A stretch of DNA of 64,000 bases. It comes from Gordionus sp. m RMFG-2023. Lineage: Eukaryota; Nematomorpha; Gordioida; Chordodea; Parachordodidae. The DNA lies in assembly GCF_954871325.1 (NCBI RefSeq), contig NC_088775.1, positions 24,095,561-24,159,560 on the forward strand. Reading direction: 5' to 3'. The translations under genes were made by a program, and so were the position numbers. The notes under the pieces are model-generated. The model saw only the letters and a list, made by a program, of their open reading frames with translations. It made no database searches and was not told where the DNA came from. Below, one piece after another: positions 48,520-59,900 of this stretch; position 1 is the first letter of the stretch, and each line of letters opens with the position of its first letter.

Positions 48520-48710
48520 GCTAAGGTTTGATTCTTGGTCATCTCAGTAGATTAGGCATTGGTCATATCAATAGATTAGGCAGTCACAATAGATAATATA
48601 GTCATCTCAATAGGTAGTCATCTCAATAGGTAGTCATCTCCATAGGTTAAGCAGTCTCTATAGGTTAGATAGTCATCTCAGTAGATTAGGTAGTCATCTT
48701 TTTCTAGTCC
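48520..48710. repeat. Minisatellite of GTCATCTCAATAGGTTAGG-type units
   Basis: About eight to ten imperfect copies, 16-27 bp each, of a unit around GTCATCTCAATAGGT(TAGGCA). It lies just inside the 5' LTR of the non-coding LTR element and is bracketed by two copies of a CCA.CCAGAGCCAGG..CACCATGAA segment (48465-48492 and 48710-48740). Confidence 0.75.
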
Positions 48711-48977
48711 ACCACCCAGAGCCAGGGCAGGCACCATGAAAAGAATAAGGATCTAACGATATGGCGCGAGGTACGAGTCAGTAAAAATATATTTTATTAA
48801 CTAACTTCTTTTTCTTTTCTTAAGGTATATATATATTTTCTAAAATATAAATTAGAATATATATAAAAACTAAAAGTAAGGTTACGAAAAATAATAAGTA
48901 ATATAAGTTGAATTACAAAAATAAAAAGTTGAATAGAAAAGATAAATTTGAATTCATAAAAAGATACAAGTTGAATT

Positions 48978-49432
48978 ACGTGATACGTGATTGATATATA
49001 GCGCTTTTGCCCTCTAGCGTTGAAGATTCAACAGAGCTACGCTAGGTTTTCCTCATTTCCATCTAATTGGAACAATTTAATTTGGGTATAAAAGTAAAAA
49101 TATGAGGAGCCCTCCACACGTTTGTGGGCAAGCCGCACGTACTTGTAGGCACAACATTTCGAAAAATGTTGCTTAAACCTCTATAGGCTTTGCTTAAACC
49201 TCTATAGGCTTTAATTTAAAAGGCGTGGGACAAAGAAAAAGCCTATACCCAAAAACTACAGTATAATTTAATTACTTTAAAGGTGGGTGATGGCTGATTT
49301 TAAGCTTAATTTCTTTAGTGTAAGTTATAATTACTATCAATATTGAGATATAATGTTCATAGAATCTGTAAATAAATATGATTAAAATAAAATAATATTT
49401 ACCGTTCTATCACTTCAAATTTTCCACCGGAT
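48978..49432. mobile_element. 455-bp insertion in the LTR, 5-bp target duplication
   Basis: Relative to the other LTR, 455 bp are inserted between two copies of GAATT (48973-48977, 49433-49437). The insert contains TATAAAAG near 49087, a 21-bp direct repeat around GCTTAAACCTCTATAGGC (49172-49211), a short hairpin ACATTTCGAAAAATGT and AATAAATATG near 49372. No protein is encoded. A solo LTR of another family would fit the 5-bp duplication and the promoter-like box, but the ends lack TG..CA. Confidence 0.6.
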
Positions 49433-50279
49433 GAATTCCTAACAAAATAAAAATATAATGAATGTATGCTATATAAATTAAAATATATTACTATTCAATA
49501 ACCAATATTTTAATTTATTAATTCTTATAATATAACGACATATAAAATATATCCTTCTCTTATTTAGTTTTGGTGTTGTTATTTTTAATCTATCTATCTT
49601 TGTGACCTGTAAAATTTCCAACTAATTTTGGTTATATATATATTTAAAATATAGCGGGAAAAAATAAAGAAAATAATACAAGATTTCACGAAGAAAATAA
49701 AGTTACATTGTGTGATATGTAAATGTTTTAAACATGAATATTAAAAAGAATCTGTATCTGTATCTTAAAGAAAATGAAAAAGATACAAGATTCTTTTCAA
49801 AATAAAGGATCTTAGATACAGAAACTAGTATTAATTAAAAATGTCAACAAGATACTGAGTACAAGATACAAAAGGATCTTGTATCTTAGATACAAGTATT
49901 CGCGGTACTGCCCAACTCTGCCAGGGATAAAAATTTCTGAACATTTTGTATAACTAATAAGCCATGATTTATATACAATGTAAACTCCGCCATATTTTAG
50001 TTTACCAAATTTTAACCAATTGTATTATATTGATAATTGTTTATATCAATTGTCTTTACTTTAAAATTGTAGATATTAAGTTTAAATAAAGACAATAAAA
50101 AAGCCTAGCACGGCCTCAGCTTATCAAATTGAATATGGCAGGAAACCAGACATTTTTAAAACAATATGATTTATAATTATATAATAATTTTAAATTTTAA
50201 CTGCTAATATTTGAAATTATTATTTATTTGTTTATTATTTTTTTTACGTATTTTCACTTTTCATTTATTTTAGGAAAAT

Positions 50280-50925
50280 GTCAAAATATTATGTATAAAC
50301 CAAAAATGAAAAATTTTCCATGGATAACGCCAGCAATGCAGTATTTCGGTTTCAAATCAGTTATCGGTCAAATCACGATATTTTTAAAATATTTTTTGGG
50401 ATAATGTTTTACACGTATTTTTAGATATTTAACCAAAAATGAACATTTTCCAATTAATGTTACTACCAAATTTGGTCGATCGAATATTTAGTAAGTGGTC
50501 GGTTTTGAGCTCGGCATTCGGTCAAATCATAATATTTTCAAAATATTTTATAGGATAATGCTTAACACGTTATTGTACAGGTATAAACCAAAAATGAATA
50601 ATTTTCCATAGATAACGCCAGCAATGTAGTATTTAGTCATTGGCCAGGTTTCAAATAAGTTATCTGCTAATCACGATATTTTTAAAATATTTTTTAGGGT
50701 AATGATTTACATGTATTTATTGTTAAATAAACTAAAAAAACTCTTTCCAGTTAATATTACTACCAAATTTGGTCAATCGAATATTTAGTAAGTGGTCGGT
50801 TTTGAGCTCGGCATTCGGTCAAATCATAATATCAAAATATTTTTTAGGATAATGATTAACAGCTAAATATACAGGTATAAACCAAAAATGAAGAGATTTT
50901 GATCAATAACGCCAGCAATATGTGC
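50280..50925. repeat. ~295-bp tandem repeat array, right arm (inverted)
   Basis: ATAACGCCAGCAATG starts near 50321, 50612 and 50908, inverted relative to the left-arm array, with the same internal half-unit structure. It has about two and a half units against five on the left, so the arms have expanded or contracted independently. Confidence 0.8.
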
Positions 50926-51415
50926 CTTACAAATTTTCTATTATTTTTCGATTCTAAACCTACCCATTAATTAAATGTCAAAAATACCTATATTTTTTAA
51001 AATTTTTTTAGTTTTTCACATGTATTTACACCCAATTATAAAAAAAAAGCGTTATCCAATAATTATTCTGGTTTCCTAAAAATATATTTTCATATTTATG
51101 CATTTAACACCCTCTTATGGATGTATATTTGTTAACTTTTGTAATTGATAAATAAAATTTATGTTGTAATAAGCTAGTAAATATATTTTTTTCCCAATAA
51201 TATTACGTAAAAATAGAATTTTAAATTATTTGATATTTAATCTCAATTTTCTACTTAATAAAAAATTGACTTATATACATTAAAAACAAAGTTTCTGATA
51301 ATTATTTTTAAAAAATATTATATAATCAAATTTTTATTGATTATGATTAATTGCTTTTTAGCAATGCATTTTAACAATGCAGTATTTAGTCATACTCATC
51401 AGATCCATCTAGACT

Positions 51416-52798
51416 AATGAAATTAATACTAAAGACTGTCGATTAATGTATTTGAAGTGGCAAAAATTGAATTGAGTAGCGGCCATTTTGTGTTTGGATC
51501 CTTTATGTAAGAAACATATGATAATTTCATAAATTTCAGGTTTATTTTTATTATATTATATTTAAAATCTTATTTTTTTTACTAGATGAATTAAAAACAT
51601 TTTAACATTTGCAATTTATTACTTAATGAATATCTTTAATATTTTATATAGACTAATCAATATAAAATAAAATCGGTATAGTAATAAGAATATAGTTTAA
51701 AATTTTGTCATTTCTAGAGAAGTTTATTGTTTTCTCTAATACCTCATGAATATCTTTAAGATTTTTCAAATATATATCTTATCAAGTTAGAATGAATATT
51801 TTTTATAAGAATTAATTTAATATTTTATGTTTATATATTCAATAACAAAAATCAAAGTGAGGAAAGATATATTATGATTTGAAATTTATTATAAAATTTA
51901 ATATATTTTTTATATTTTAAGAAAATGATAATATATTGTAGTGCATATGGCTGTAACCAAAAATATTGTTCAGGAAGCAAAATTTCCTTTCATAAGTATG
52001 ATATCTCAAATTAAATATTCAGAATTAAATCTAAAGGCAGCTTATATTAATAACCTATTTTTTCTTGTAAAGATTATTATGTCAGATTTGCTATGAAAAT
52101 ATTTAACAAGTTTTGTATTTATTTTTTTAGCAAATAAAAAGAGTTTATAATTTATAAGTCTTTTTATATTTTATATTCGCTTTGAATTATGTTATTCCTT
52201 AATAATTATAACTATCCATTTCTAAATATATTTATTTAAATTTAATTCACTAAAGCACAAAAATCAATAATGAATATGTATATTGTGAAAAATAAAATAA
52301 TCTTATTAATTTTTACAATAATAAATACAAATAATATATATATGTTATATTTACTTCTAATAAAATAAATGTATTATTATAACTAAAAGTATATGGTATA
52401 AAGTTTAGTTTTTTCTTACAAATAATCACCATAATTTTTCCTTGACCTATAAATATTTAAGTTAAATAACATATTTTTATAATACTTGATTTATGCCCTT
52501 GAAAAGGTACAGGTCTGTTAAATATTTGGGTAAAATCTAATTTTAATTTTTGATTATATTAGGCAATAATCAAAACAGTATAACCATAATTGCTCTAAAA
52601 ATGTTTTTTATTAATCTAGTAAAAATAATAAGACTATAAATATAATATATAATAAAAATAAACCTGAAATTTATTAAATTATCATATGTTTCTTACGTAT
52701 AAACTCCAACACAAATTGGCTGATACTCAATTCAATTTTTGCCACTTCAAATTTGATTTTAGCATTACGATCGGCAGTCTATTGTATTAATGTTATTG
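51416..52798. mobile_element. Long-TIR element with 9-bp target duplication (MULE-like)
   Basis: ATCTAGACT stands at 51407-51415 and 52799-52807. The inner ends, AATGAAATTAATACTAAAGA and inverted AATAACATTAATACAATAGA, start TIRs of about 160 bp sharing GAAGTGGCAAAAATTGAATT and AAGAAACATATGATAATTT. The 1.05-kb centre is AT-rich without a clear frame. Long TIRs plus a 9-bp duplication are the hallmark of Mutator-like elements. Removing it restores the 90-bp flanking repeat of the palindromic element. Confidence 0.8.
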
Positions 52799-52979
52799 AT
52801 CTAGACTGTCAAATATAGTTTTTTAACATCTATAATTACAGTCGAATATATTATTATAACATTTATAATTATCAGGTCCACTTCTTTTTTAAACAAAGAA
52901 AAATTAAAATCACATTATAGAGAGGAGCTGAAAAATTATTTCGTTGCCCTATCAATATATAAATTTACAATAAGAAATA

Positions 52980-53215
52980 TATTTTTTATTAATGATGACT
53001 TTCGATTGTATAGCAGGTATTTATCGGCCCTTTCATATGCCTCAAAGAATGATATTGGAAATTCATTTGATACCTTGGCAGAAATATTTAGAGAATTGTA
53101 TAGCTCATCTGAGCTTATTTCCTGCTTTGAAAAGACCTATATCCGAGAACGAATCCACATACATTTTTTTAAATCCCAAATGATTTATTTTTCTAATAAC
53201 TCTCTGTTTTAGATG
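52980..53215 (+). pseudogene. Possible MULE transposase fragment
   Basis: A 68-residue frame (53006-53212) reads RYLSALSYASKNDIGNSFDT, LAEIFREL and FEKTYIRER. The pattern (LSALSYA....D....F..L......L....FE.TYI) resembles the segment after the catalytic core in FLYWCH/MULE transposases. No other block of such a protein was found nearby, so the call rests on one motif. Confidence 0.35.
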
Positions 53216-53223
53216 AAAATAAC

Positions 53224-53320
53224 ATCCAAGATGGATATCCCGCCCTAAACGCATTTATCGGTGGCTGTTCGAAATCCACCAATTTTCCACGGATGTGCCC
53301 TTGGTAATATGTTTCAGCTC
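53224..53320 (-). other. Exon-like piece on the minus strand, unknown
   Basis: Behind a good acceptor (ATTTTATTTTAG) the minus strand reads AETYYQGHIRGKLVDFEQPP then INAFRAGYPSW before a possible donor (AT/GTTATTTTC). It is GC-richer than the surroundings. I do not recognise the protein, and no second exon was found on that strand; it could be part of a gene transcribed away from SSRP1. Confidence 0.25.
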
Positions 53321-53324
53321 CTAA

Positions 53325-53907
53325 AATAAAATTTAAATGATATCTCTTAAGATATATATTATGATTACATTTATAATCTTTGCATATGAATTTTTTTAGT
53401 TAGTTTTTATTTGTGGTTATGCCGTAAAAAGTTTTCTTTTCCTAGAAGAAAACGGCACCACTTTTAGGTTTTTACACCATTTACTTGAAAACAGATTAAT
53501 TTGGAAACTTAGTTAGACAATTTTCACTTTTAAAATTTTTATTTTTCTTTTCAAAATATTTAAAAATACAATTTTTTATAACATAAACGAAGATTGTGAT
53601 GATTCCTTTTTTAAACATCATTTTTCACGTCTTGATTTTTAAGTATAAGAGTCTAAACAAAACTCAGCAAATTTGGAATTTAAGAATATAAAAAAGAGGA
53701 TTTATAATTGCATTAATTTACAGTTATTAATCTCAAGATTAATTTTACATTACCAATTATTTTGTTCAAAAATTTACAATATATAGTGCTGTCTCATGTC
53801 ATCCTTCCCTCTTAATTAAATTTGACAATGTATATCATAAGTGATAGTTCACTCGTTATATTTAGGTTTCTTCAGACATGATCGTTTAAGAGCTCAAAAT
53901 TTTAAAT
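53325..53907. promoter_or_regulatory. SSRP1 upstream region
   Basis: The ~580 bp before the SSRP1 start are AT-rich and contain no recognised exon. No TATA box at a convincing distance, CpG cluster or initiator was seen, so this is marked as promoter region by position only. Confidence 0.3.
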
Positions 53908-56900
53908 ATGGTCCAAGATACATTAGAATATAATAACATATCTGAAGAGACACTAGGATACATGGTGCGACAATTAAATTTTTTTAAAATATATATTTGC
54001 TTTTTTTTAGTATTCTGGTACCTTTAAATTTAAAAATAATGCTATCTTATTTAAAAACAACAAAACTGGCAAGATAGATCAAATATTTTGTACAGATATA
54101 TCTATTGCATCATGGATACAATTATCAATAGGATTAGGACTAAGAATTAAAACAAATAATGGTAATTTTCGTCGATTTGGTGGATTTTCTGAACAAGTTT
54201 AAAATAATATTATTAATGTATTTAAATATGGTATAGGATAAAGATAAGATTGCAAAGTTTTGTGAATCCAACTATAGTTTAAATATAGGTGAAGTCAAAT
54301 ACTCAGTTAAAGGCCACAATTGGGGAAATCCACATTTTGATGGTATTAAATTTACTAATACTATATTTATCTAATTATATAAATATTCTATTTCTCTACC
54401 ATTATATAAATATTCTATTTCTCTACCATTATATAAATATTCTATTTCTCTTTCAATCAAATTAGACCTAACTTTTAAAAACAATTTTTGGCCTAAATAA
54501 TTTAATAAAATATCATGAGTTTTAGAAAACACTTGTTTTATCCATCTTTTTCAAATTATTTATATACTATATATATATAAATGTTTAGGGTCGATGCTCT
54601 CATTAGAACTTCCCAACAAAAGTGGAGATATTAATGAAACAGCTTTAGAAATACCATTAAACTATGTATCACGTTGTACTAGTGGCAAGAATGAAATAGC
54701 ACTGGAGTTTCATCAAAATGATGATGCACCAGTTTCCCTTGTTGAAATACGATTTCATATTCCTTCATCAGAAACAGATCCTGATCCAGTTAAGGTATAT
54801 TAGTATTACTCATACTTATGAATTAGATTACCTTACCCCAAAGGCAGGTTTATATTGTTTACAATAATGTATTATGACAAATTTTTCCAAAGCATAACTT
54901 ATGTTATAATTATTACATTATTTTTACTATGTTTGATATGAAGTGATAACATTTTTCCAGCTGATGCCAATACTTGCATATTGGCAGAGGTCGTGCCCCC
55001 ATTTGGGGGTAAATACAAAATTATATTATGGGATATGTGCCCCATTTGGGGGTAAATAGTAAATTATAGGCTGTGTGCCCCCATTGTGTTGTTAAACAGC
55101 TTGTTTTGAGCCGATTTTTAAAAACTGCTAACTCAATATTTCATCCAGAAAAATATTACGCAAGCCTGAAGATTTTGCTCATGGAAGGAACAAAGGTCTA
55201 GACATATATTAACAAAATTTCAAGGCTTAGATAATATTTTCTGGCTAAAATATTGAGTTAGCCATTTTAAAAATCGGCTCAAAATGAGCCATTTAACAAC
55301 ACTACCCCCATTTGGCTATAAATAGAATATTATAAGCTATGTGCCCTATCTGGGGGCATAGAAAATTATAGGTTATGTGCCCCTGTTTAGGGGTAAGTAA
55401 AAAAATTATATATTTTTATGCTACATGCCCTTATTTGTAAAAACTATCCTTATTTTTGTAATTAAACCGTTTTTTTGTAAATTCAAACATATTTTTTTTA
55501 AAGTTTTTTTTAAAATTATAACTGTTTTTTAAAAACTAACTTTTTTTGTAAATTCATTGAGTTTTTAAAACTAACCTTGTTTTTTGTAATCAAACCTGTT
55601 TTTTGTAATCAAACTTGTTTTTTGTAATCAAACCTGTTTTTTGTAATTCTAACATTGTTTTTTAAAACTAACTCTGTTTTTTGTTAATTCTAACGTTGTT
55701 TTTTAAAAACTAATTTTTTTGTAAATTCTAAGATTAAAACCAACCTAGTTTTTTGTAATCAAACCAGTTTTTTGTAAATTCTAACATTGTTTTTAAAAAT
55801 GAACTTTGTTTTTTTATATTAAAAACTATCGTTTTTTGTAAATTCTTACATTGTTTTATTAAAACCAACCTTGTTTTTTTGTAATAAAGCTTGTTTTTTG
55901 TAAATTCTAACATAGTTTTTTTAAAACTAACATTGTTTTTTTAAAACTAAGCTTGTTTTTTTGTAATATAACCTCTTTTAATTATACATTGTTTTTTAAA
56001 AATGATTTATTTTCAAATATATTTCTAAAAGTTCAAAATTATTTTTAGAAACAAGTGTTCAGAATATATTAAAAATATTATTCTTGTGATATTTGAATTT
56101 TTATAATTAAATTTTTTTTTAGGATAAGTAAAAAAGTTACTTTATTAAATTTTGCACCCCCACCCATATTATTACTGGCTTAAATCAAATTATATATAAT
56201 ATAATATATTGTGACAAACATGAATAAGCTTTATTAATATATATTTTATATAATATAATATATTGTGACAAACATGAATAAGCTTTATTAATATATATTT
56301 TATATAATATAATATATTGTGACAAACATGAATAAGCTTTATTAATATATATTTTATATAATATAATATATTGTGACAAACATGAATAAGCTTTATTAAT
56401 ATATATTTTATAAATATAAGCAAAATATATAATTTATATAATCATTACAATTTATACAAAATGGTTTTTTAAAAATATTTTGGCAATGGAAATCTGTTTT
56501 TCAATTTTATCTTAAGCATTAATTTTTGATAATCTTGCTAAAATCCAAGCTGCTTTTTATATATTTGAAAGATTTGAATAGGCCATGGGTTTATTTTCTG
56601 GTAAATAAAATATACAAAGTATTTAAAAATTTTTATACTTGGTGTATTTCTTTGGATTCTTGCAAAATTCTATTTGCTAAATTAAAATAAGGTAATAAAA
56701 AAATATGTATAAATACCTGAATATTGCTAGTTATTATGAAATTGATAAATTCTGCCTGAGAATTAGGTTCTAAAATATTAAGTTATAAAAAAATTTATAT
56801 GCAAGATAGTACTTTTTCCTATCACGATATTTTCTAAAGATATTAGATTATTTTTCTTTTTTCTGGACAATCCAATAACTGTTAGACCGGATTCTTTATG

Positions 56901-59900
56901 CCTGCCATGCCTTTTCATTCTAGCTCGTAATATTAGATTACATATTTTGCTCTCCATATTCTCTTTATCTAAAATAGAAAAAAATAATTTTTTGATCATA
57001 TTTTAAATTGGAAACTAATAAAAGAAATAATTCAAAAATGAAACTACAAATAATGACATACTTTCATTATGTTCTTGTTGTTTATCTCTTTCCAAAATCA
57101 TTTTTTTAACAAGATAAAATATTACTTTGTATAACTTAGATACTTTCTCCTGTAAGGCTGGGGTAGCTTTATGGTATGGAAGAGGTTTAGCAGTATCTGT
57201 AGATTTGAGAATATTTATAATTTTGTATTAATCTTAATTAATTTCTATTTATTGATCATATGTAAATAAAAAATGTTTACCTTTATAATATCAGATTCAG
57301 TAAATTCCATATAAGCAGGCGTGTACGCAGCGGGGGTGGGTGGCAGGGGGACAACCCCCCCCCCCCCCCCCCCCCCAAGCCAAAAAATGCAGATGCCGGA
57401 TTATATTTTTCAAAAATATTATTGTTTATATTAATTTATATTTGTTAATATTTATTCCTATCTCATATATATATTTAATTACATTTATTTATCACATTTA
57501 TCTACTAAGTTATTTTATCAATTAATTTCGATTTCAAGTTTTCCTTGACGTAATTTACCTATTATTTCCAAATTTTATTGGAGTATTATTTATCTAAATT
57601 TCTAGTCAAATAATAATTATCTCTGAAACTCCTTGTCCAACATGAAGAAAGAAATTGCAAGCTTGTCCAACCGAGTCTCCGCCATCAAGCATAACAGCTT
57701 TTATGGAGTTAGAAGAGCCGATTATTTATGCTATTACTGAAATATCACAATGGCTTGAAAAAAATATTTCCTCAGAAGTAAGAAAATTATTGGATTCAAT
57801 ACTTATTCCAAATTTTTTTTCTCATTAGAATGTATTATTTAATTATACAACTATTTTATGTAATATTTTTCAAAAACATGACATTTACTTGATTAAGAAG
57901 ATGAGAATAGCGGAGAGCATTTTATTAGAACTCAAGAAAATTAGAACTAATGTTGATGAATAACATATTTTATATGTTATTGTTGAGTCAAAAGCAGAGC
58001 TATATGTGTTTAAAATTTGTCCCCCTCGACTTGCAGCAAGCAAGCTCATCGTCAAAACATTAATATAGGATCAGTAGAAGAGTATTATAAAACAAATGTC
58101 CCCTCTCTTAGATACATTTATAACCCAAATAAATGAATAGTTTTTAATTCATTAAGCAGCACTTACAAATCCGCAGATATTACTTCCACAAAAGCCTTTC
58201 CAACCTTTTTTAGATGGTGATAGAAAAAAAATATTTGTTAGATTTTTATCATGAAGATGTTAAAGTATCTTATGATGCCTCATTAGCGAATAACTATGAT
58301 TAAAAGATTAACTATGGTTGATACAGTCCCTTGCATTATTTCAAACACATTTTAGATTATATTCCCAATGTATTAAAATGGTTATATATATTAGCAATTC
58401 TTCCCATTAGTAATCTAATGAGAGAACATTCTCTTTTTTAAGAAGAATAACAGAGCCCTGCAGAGGTGCCCTGTAAATGGTATAAAAAAATTTTCGGTCC
58501 GGGTTTTTTTTAAAAAAATTTTCAGACCCGGCCCAATGTTTTTTAATAAATTAAAAAAAATTATAATACGCTCCAGCCCGGGGGCCGGGCCTGCAAGTCT
58601 CTGAAAAACATACCTATGAAATACAACTTCTGAAAGTAGATTGAATGATTTGGATTTTTTGAATATTCATAAGCATTTAACGCCAAACAAGGATAGATAA
58701 TTGAAAAATTAGCTCAAAACATACAAAATACAATTATTCCTAAGAAACTTTTTGTTTATTAATTTATATTTCCAACATTTAAATTTTTTATACTTTATAT
58801 ATAAATTTTAAAGGCTCAAAAAATTTAAATTTCAATTTTGGGTCATTTAAGTGATTCATATCGTGGTTATATTCACTTTATATTATAATTCACATTTATT
58901 TTATTGTTTTTCAATGCCGGTTTATATATATAATTTCTTTGTAATTCACATTAATTTAAATTGTGTATTAGAAAAGTTATTAGTCCTAATAAATTTATGC
59001 TTAATATTTTTAAATAAAAAAATATTTCTTAAAAAATTTTATTATCCCCCTTCCCCCAGACCAAATTCCTGCGTACGTGCCATAAGAGATTTGAGTTGAT
59101 TCAGTAAATTCCTTATTAGAGATTTGAGTTATTTTAATCGCTATTATTTTTTGAATATGGCGTATAAATATGAAATGATAGGACATGTTGGATGACGTGA
59201 TCTATCACTAATACCAAAAATAGGGGCACCTAGCTTTAGTGCACAGTATCAGGCAAAGTATTAATAGATACTTTTTACTTATCATTTTTGAAATTAAAAG
59301 TATCAATTAATTTGTCAATACCGTGAATATCGGTCCAAAACTTCTGCTATATAATTGTCAGGGATCTGCAGGCCCTGCCCTAAGCCTGGCCCAGGTACAC
59401 GGCCCTATTTTAATTTTTTTATCTATACCTGGGCCGGTTCTGAAATATTTTTTTTAAAAAAAACAAGGGCCAGTCTAGGGCGAAAAAATTTTTCGAAAAA
59501 AATCTGGGTCGGGCCATACAAATGGTATCTCTGCAGGTCTCTGATAATTATCATAAAAACTGAAAATTAATTTTACTTTAAAAGGGGGAGGGGAATAAAA
59601 TACATAATTTGAACATTATAAAAATAAAATAATATTTTGAGAAGACATTTCACGAAAGAGTGATGGAAAAGGCAAACGTCATTCAAGTGGTCGGGGATGC
59701 TATAGCAATTTTCACAGAAGCACAATGCTTAACCCCCAGGTTTCAATCTTGTGATAATGTTGTTTTTTAAAAAAATTTTAGCGAGTTATTTATTGAGCCA
59801 TGAAACTATTTATTACGTTTGATTCTAGTCGAAATCGGATTTTCTGGATGAGGTTGAGGTTAGCTGGCCAATGAGATATGAGTTATGGTTAATATGGCTA

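Larger units (their letters stand above)
46890..49537 (-). mobile_element. Non-coding LTR element fossil (TRIM/LARD-like)
   Basis: LTRs 46890-47239 and 48737-49537 (the latter enlarged by a 455-bp insertion) both begin TGAAAAGAATAAGG on the plus strand. ACATA stands outside both ends (46885-46889, 49538-49542). In minus orientation TGGTGCCTGCCCTGGC follows the 5' LTR as a candidate primer-binding site. The 1.5-kb interior has no protein domain but shares its 3' part (GCGTTTTAG units) with the Gypsy fossil at 21771-31180, suggesting a non-autonomous relative. It cannot be called whole or broken in coding terms because it encodes nothing. Confidence 0.75.
44880..49920 (-). mobile_element. hAT-like TIR element inside the palindrome
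   Basis: CAGAGTTGGGCAGGTCTTCC at the left and inverted CAGAGTTGGGCAGTACCGCG at the right begin terminal regions dense in TATCTTAGATACAAG words in both orientations. The flanking octamers TTAGGGAT and CCAGGGAT share six of eight bases. On the minus strand 46864-46765 forms an exon-like piece (MFNNHSSEDEIMEIGSPESN) between an acceptor and a GTACAAG donor. Short relatives of the same ends occur near 1246 and 23216. The 5-kb span includes a 2.65-kb LTR fossil. Confidence 0.6.
41777..51399. mobile_element. Large palindromic (foldback) element with tandem-repeat arms
   Basis: The outer ~470 bp of the left side (ATGAATAAATATTGCATGGC onward) and of the right side (ending AATGCAGTATTTAGTCATAC) are inverted copies, followed inward on both sides by arrays of a ~300-bp unit (42241-44430; inverted at 50280-50920). 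The original core is short: 44430-44879 plus 49921-50280. No transposase, integrase or polymerase is recognisable in the core. The 9.6-kb span includes about 5.9 kb of later insertions, so the bare element is about 3.7 kb. Structure resembles foldback elements, whose arms also carry internal tandem repeats. Confidence 0.7.

Noticed and set aside
41777-51399. Reading the large inverted repeats as a Polinton-type element
   Set aside because: No polymerase, integrase, capsid or ATPase sequence is visible in the core, and most of the length comes from later insertions.
56185-56423. Repeat protein of 18-residue units
   Set aside because: The frames stay open only because the 54-bp satellite unit is divisible by three; two frames give different repeat proteins.
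57316-57316. [10 protein letters not shown] (57310-57281) as first exon of the nested gene
   Set aside because: It ends in phase 0, whereas the next exon needs one carried base; using it would run into a stop.
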